A stretch of DNA of 64,000 nucleotides from Corynebacterium jeikeium (lineage in GTDB: Bacteria > Actinomycetota > Actinomycetes > Mycobacteriales > Mycobacteriaceae): positions 1,426,001 through 1,490,000 of the forward strand of contig CP033784.1 in assembly GCA_003955985.1 (NCBI GenBank). Direction: 5' to 3'. Positions 63,395 to 64,000 of this stretch are shown here, piece after piece. The notes below the pieces were generated by a model. It worked only from the letters and a program-made list of their open reading frames with translations. It ran no database searches and had not been told where the DNA came from. The position numbers were made by a program, and so were the translations under genes. The stretch's first letter is position 1, and every line of letters begins with the position of its first letter.

Positions 63395-64000
63395 CTAGTA
63401 CAGCCGCCCCGCTTGGCTCCACACTCGTCGGCGACGCATGGCCAACTCGGCCGCCTTACCTGTGATTGTGATGGGCTGCCGCGCGAAGGCGTAGTTTCCG
63501 CGATAGCAACTGCCACCATTTGCCAAGTGACGCCGGATGTCTGCGGCCGCTTGCCGCAAGGTGGCTACGGCGGAGCCGTCGAAAAGCTGTGACCAGACGA
63601 TCCGGATGACATTCAACCCGAGGTTCTTCAGGCGCTTTTCGCGCTCCAACTCCTTTGCGATTGCCACCTGCGTGTCCGCGACCCCGCCATCGGTGTATTT
63701 CATACGGCCATCGAACTCGACGATCAGCCCAAGCTCGGGCAGGTAGAAGTCCACGCGTGCGATGAAGCCACGATCATCCCGAAAGGACACCTGCTGAAGC
63801 AACGGAGTACGAGAATCGTCGACAGAAGCTAGCCCCGCCTGGACGATTGCTTCTTTAGTGAGCGATTCCCCAATGCTTTCCGACGACGCTGTCGCTTGCC
63901 CCAACAATCTCCTGGCCTGTGCATTTCCCGGAGCACGCGGATATGCAGCCAACGTGGCCAACAGCTCCTCGGTGTCGGTGTGGCGCTGGAGGGCGGCGTC
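63395..64000 (-). CDS. DUF559 (VSR-like endonuclease fold) protein, N-terminus beyond the window
   Basis: About 200 C-terminal residues are visible; the frame is open to the window edge. RVDFYLPELGLIVEFDGRMKYTDGG is the DUF559/VSR-type core, with EFDGRMKY carrying the acidic and Lys residues of nuclease-like folds, then LGLNVIRIVWSQLFDG. In actinobacteria this domain often follows an AbiEi-type antitoxin winged helix. That part is not visible, so neither a toxin-antitoxin nor a nuclease role is shown. Confidence 0.7.
   Translation of the reverse strand, partial: DAALQRHTDTEELLATLAAYPRAPGNAQARRLLGQATASSESIGESLTKEAIVQAGLASVDDSRTPLLQQVSFRDDRGFIARVDFYLPELGLIVEFDGRMKYTDGGVADTQVAIAKELEREKRLKNLGLNVIRIVWSQLFDGSAVATLRQAAADIRRHLANGGSCYRGNYAFARQPITITGKAAELAMRRRRVWSQAGRLY

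Noticed and set aside
1..64000. CRISPR array or prophage
   Set aside because: No regularly spaced repeats were seen and no phage structural or integrase genes; the repeats found are only two-copy.

Overview
The window is a 64 kb stretch of an actinobacterial chromosome, almost certainly Corynebacterium. The evidence is a pup-pafA-pafB-pafC-tatA-tatC-helY block, an OdhI/GarA FHA protein with the ETTS phosphorylation motif next to two MerR regulators and secA2, RbpA, an Lnt (Ppm2-like)/Ppm1 pair, a DprE2-like reductase, and an IS1249-type insertion sequence, a family first described in C. xerosis. Species is not determined. A skin Corynebacterium able to make cobalamin de novo would fit. Nearly all of the window is ordinary, tightly packed core genome; the only clear mobile DNA is one IS element.

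Layout. 1-5.4 kb: pupylation (dop 3' end, pup, pafA) followed by the WYL regulators pafB and pafC, with no proteasome genes between pup and pafA. 5.4-11.8 kb: tatA, tatC, a HelY-type helicase, an M24 peptidase and a DprE2-like SDR. 11.8-23.7 kb: aerobic cobalamin (corrin ring) genes in three blocks, cobL-cobM-cobK (+), cobG-cobH-cobIJ (-), and cobN (+) behind a cobalamin riboswitch, with a secreted lipase in between. 23.8-29.3 kb: fxsA, lnt, ppm1, rbpA, a small zinc-ribbon protein, a YceI protein and a small membrane protein. 29.5-32.2 kb: the first pair of CNNM/CorC-like membrane proteins. 32.2-43.4 kb: tpx, a RAM-only AsnC protein, a flavin dehydrogenase, a Cfa-like methyltransferase, ndh, a thioesterase, gnd, a ThiD-TenA fusion and a DEAD-box helicase. 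43.4-48.7 kb: the second CNNM pair, a protein usually labelled 3-methyladenine glycosylase, and a membrane-anchored binding-protein/vWA fusion. 48.8-54.1 kb (all minus): merR, a DUF151 bifunctional nuclease, merR, odhI and secA2. 54.3-56.3 kb: rraA, a complete IS1249-like element with an 8-bp target duplication, a terminator and tRNA-Pro(GGG). 56.4-64 kb (minus): a PASTA protein, a Cmk-Der fusion, rluB, bioD, bioA and the 3' part of a DUF559-type gene.

The most informative sequence-level signals are regulatory. There is a recurrent leaderless promoter design (-10 hexamer, 7-8 nt, start codon) at many genes, a cobalamin riboswitch before cobN, three copies of the octamer CATGTTGT at and upstream of the odhI promoter, a 10-bp-arm palindrome upstream of a merR gene, a BioQ-like operator over the bioA -35, and an IS inserted exactly in the T-tract of a bidirectional terminator. 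I found no CRISPR array, prophage or obvious undescribed multi-gene system. The less-characterised candidates are the vWA fusion, the zinc-ribbon protein next to rbpA, the coupled small ORF before the first CNNM gene, and the methyltransferase/flavoenzyme pair.
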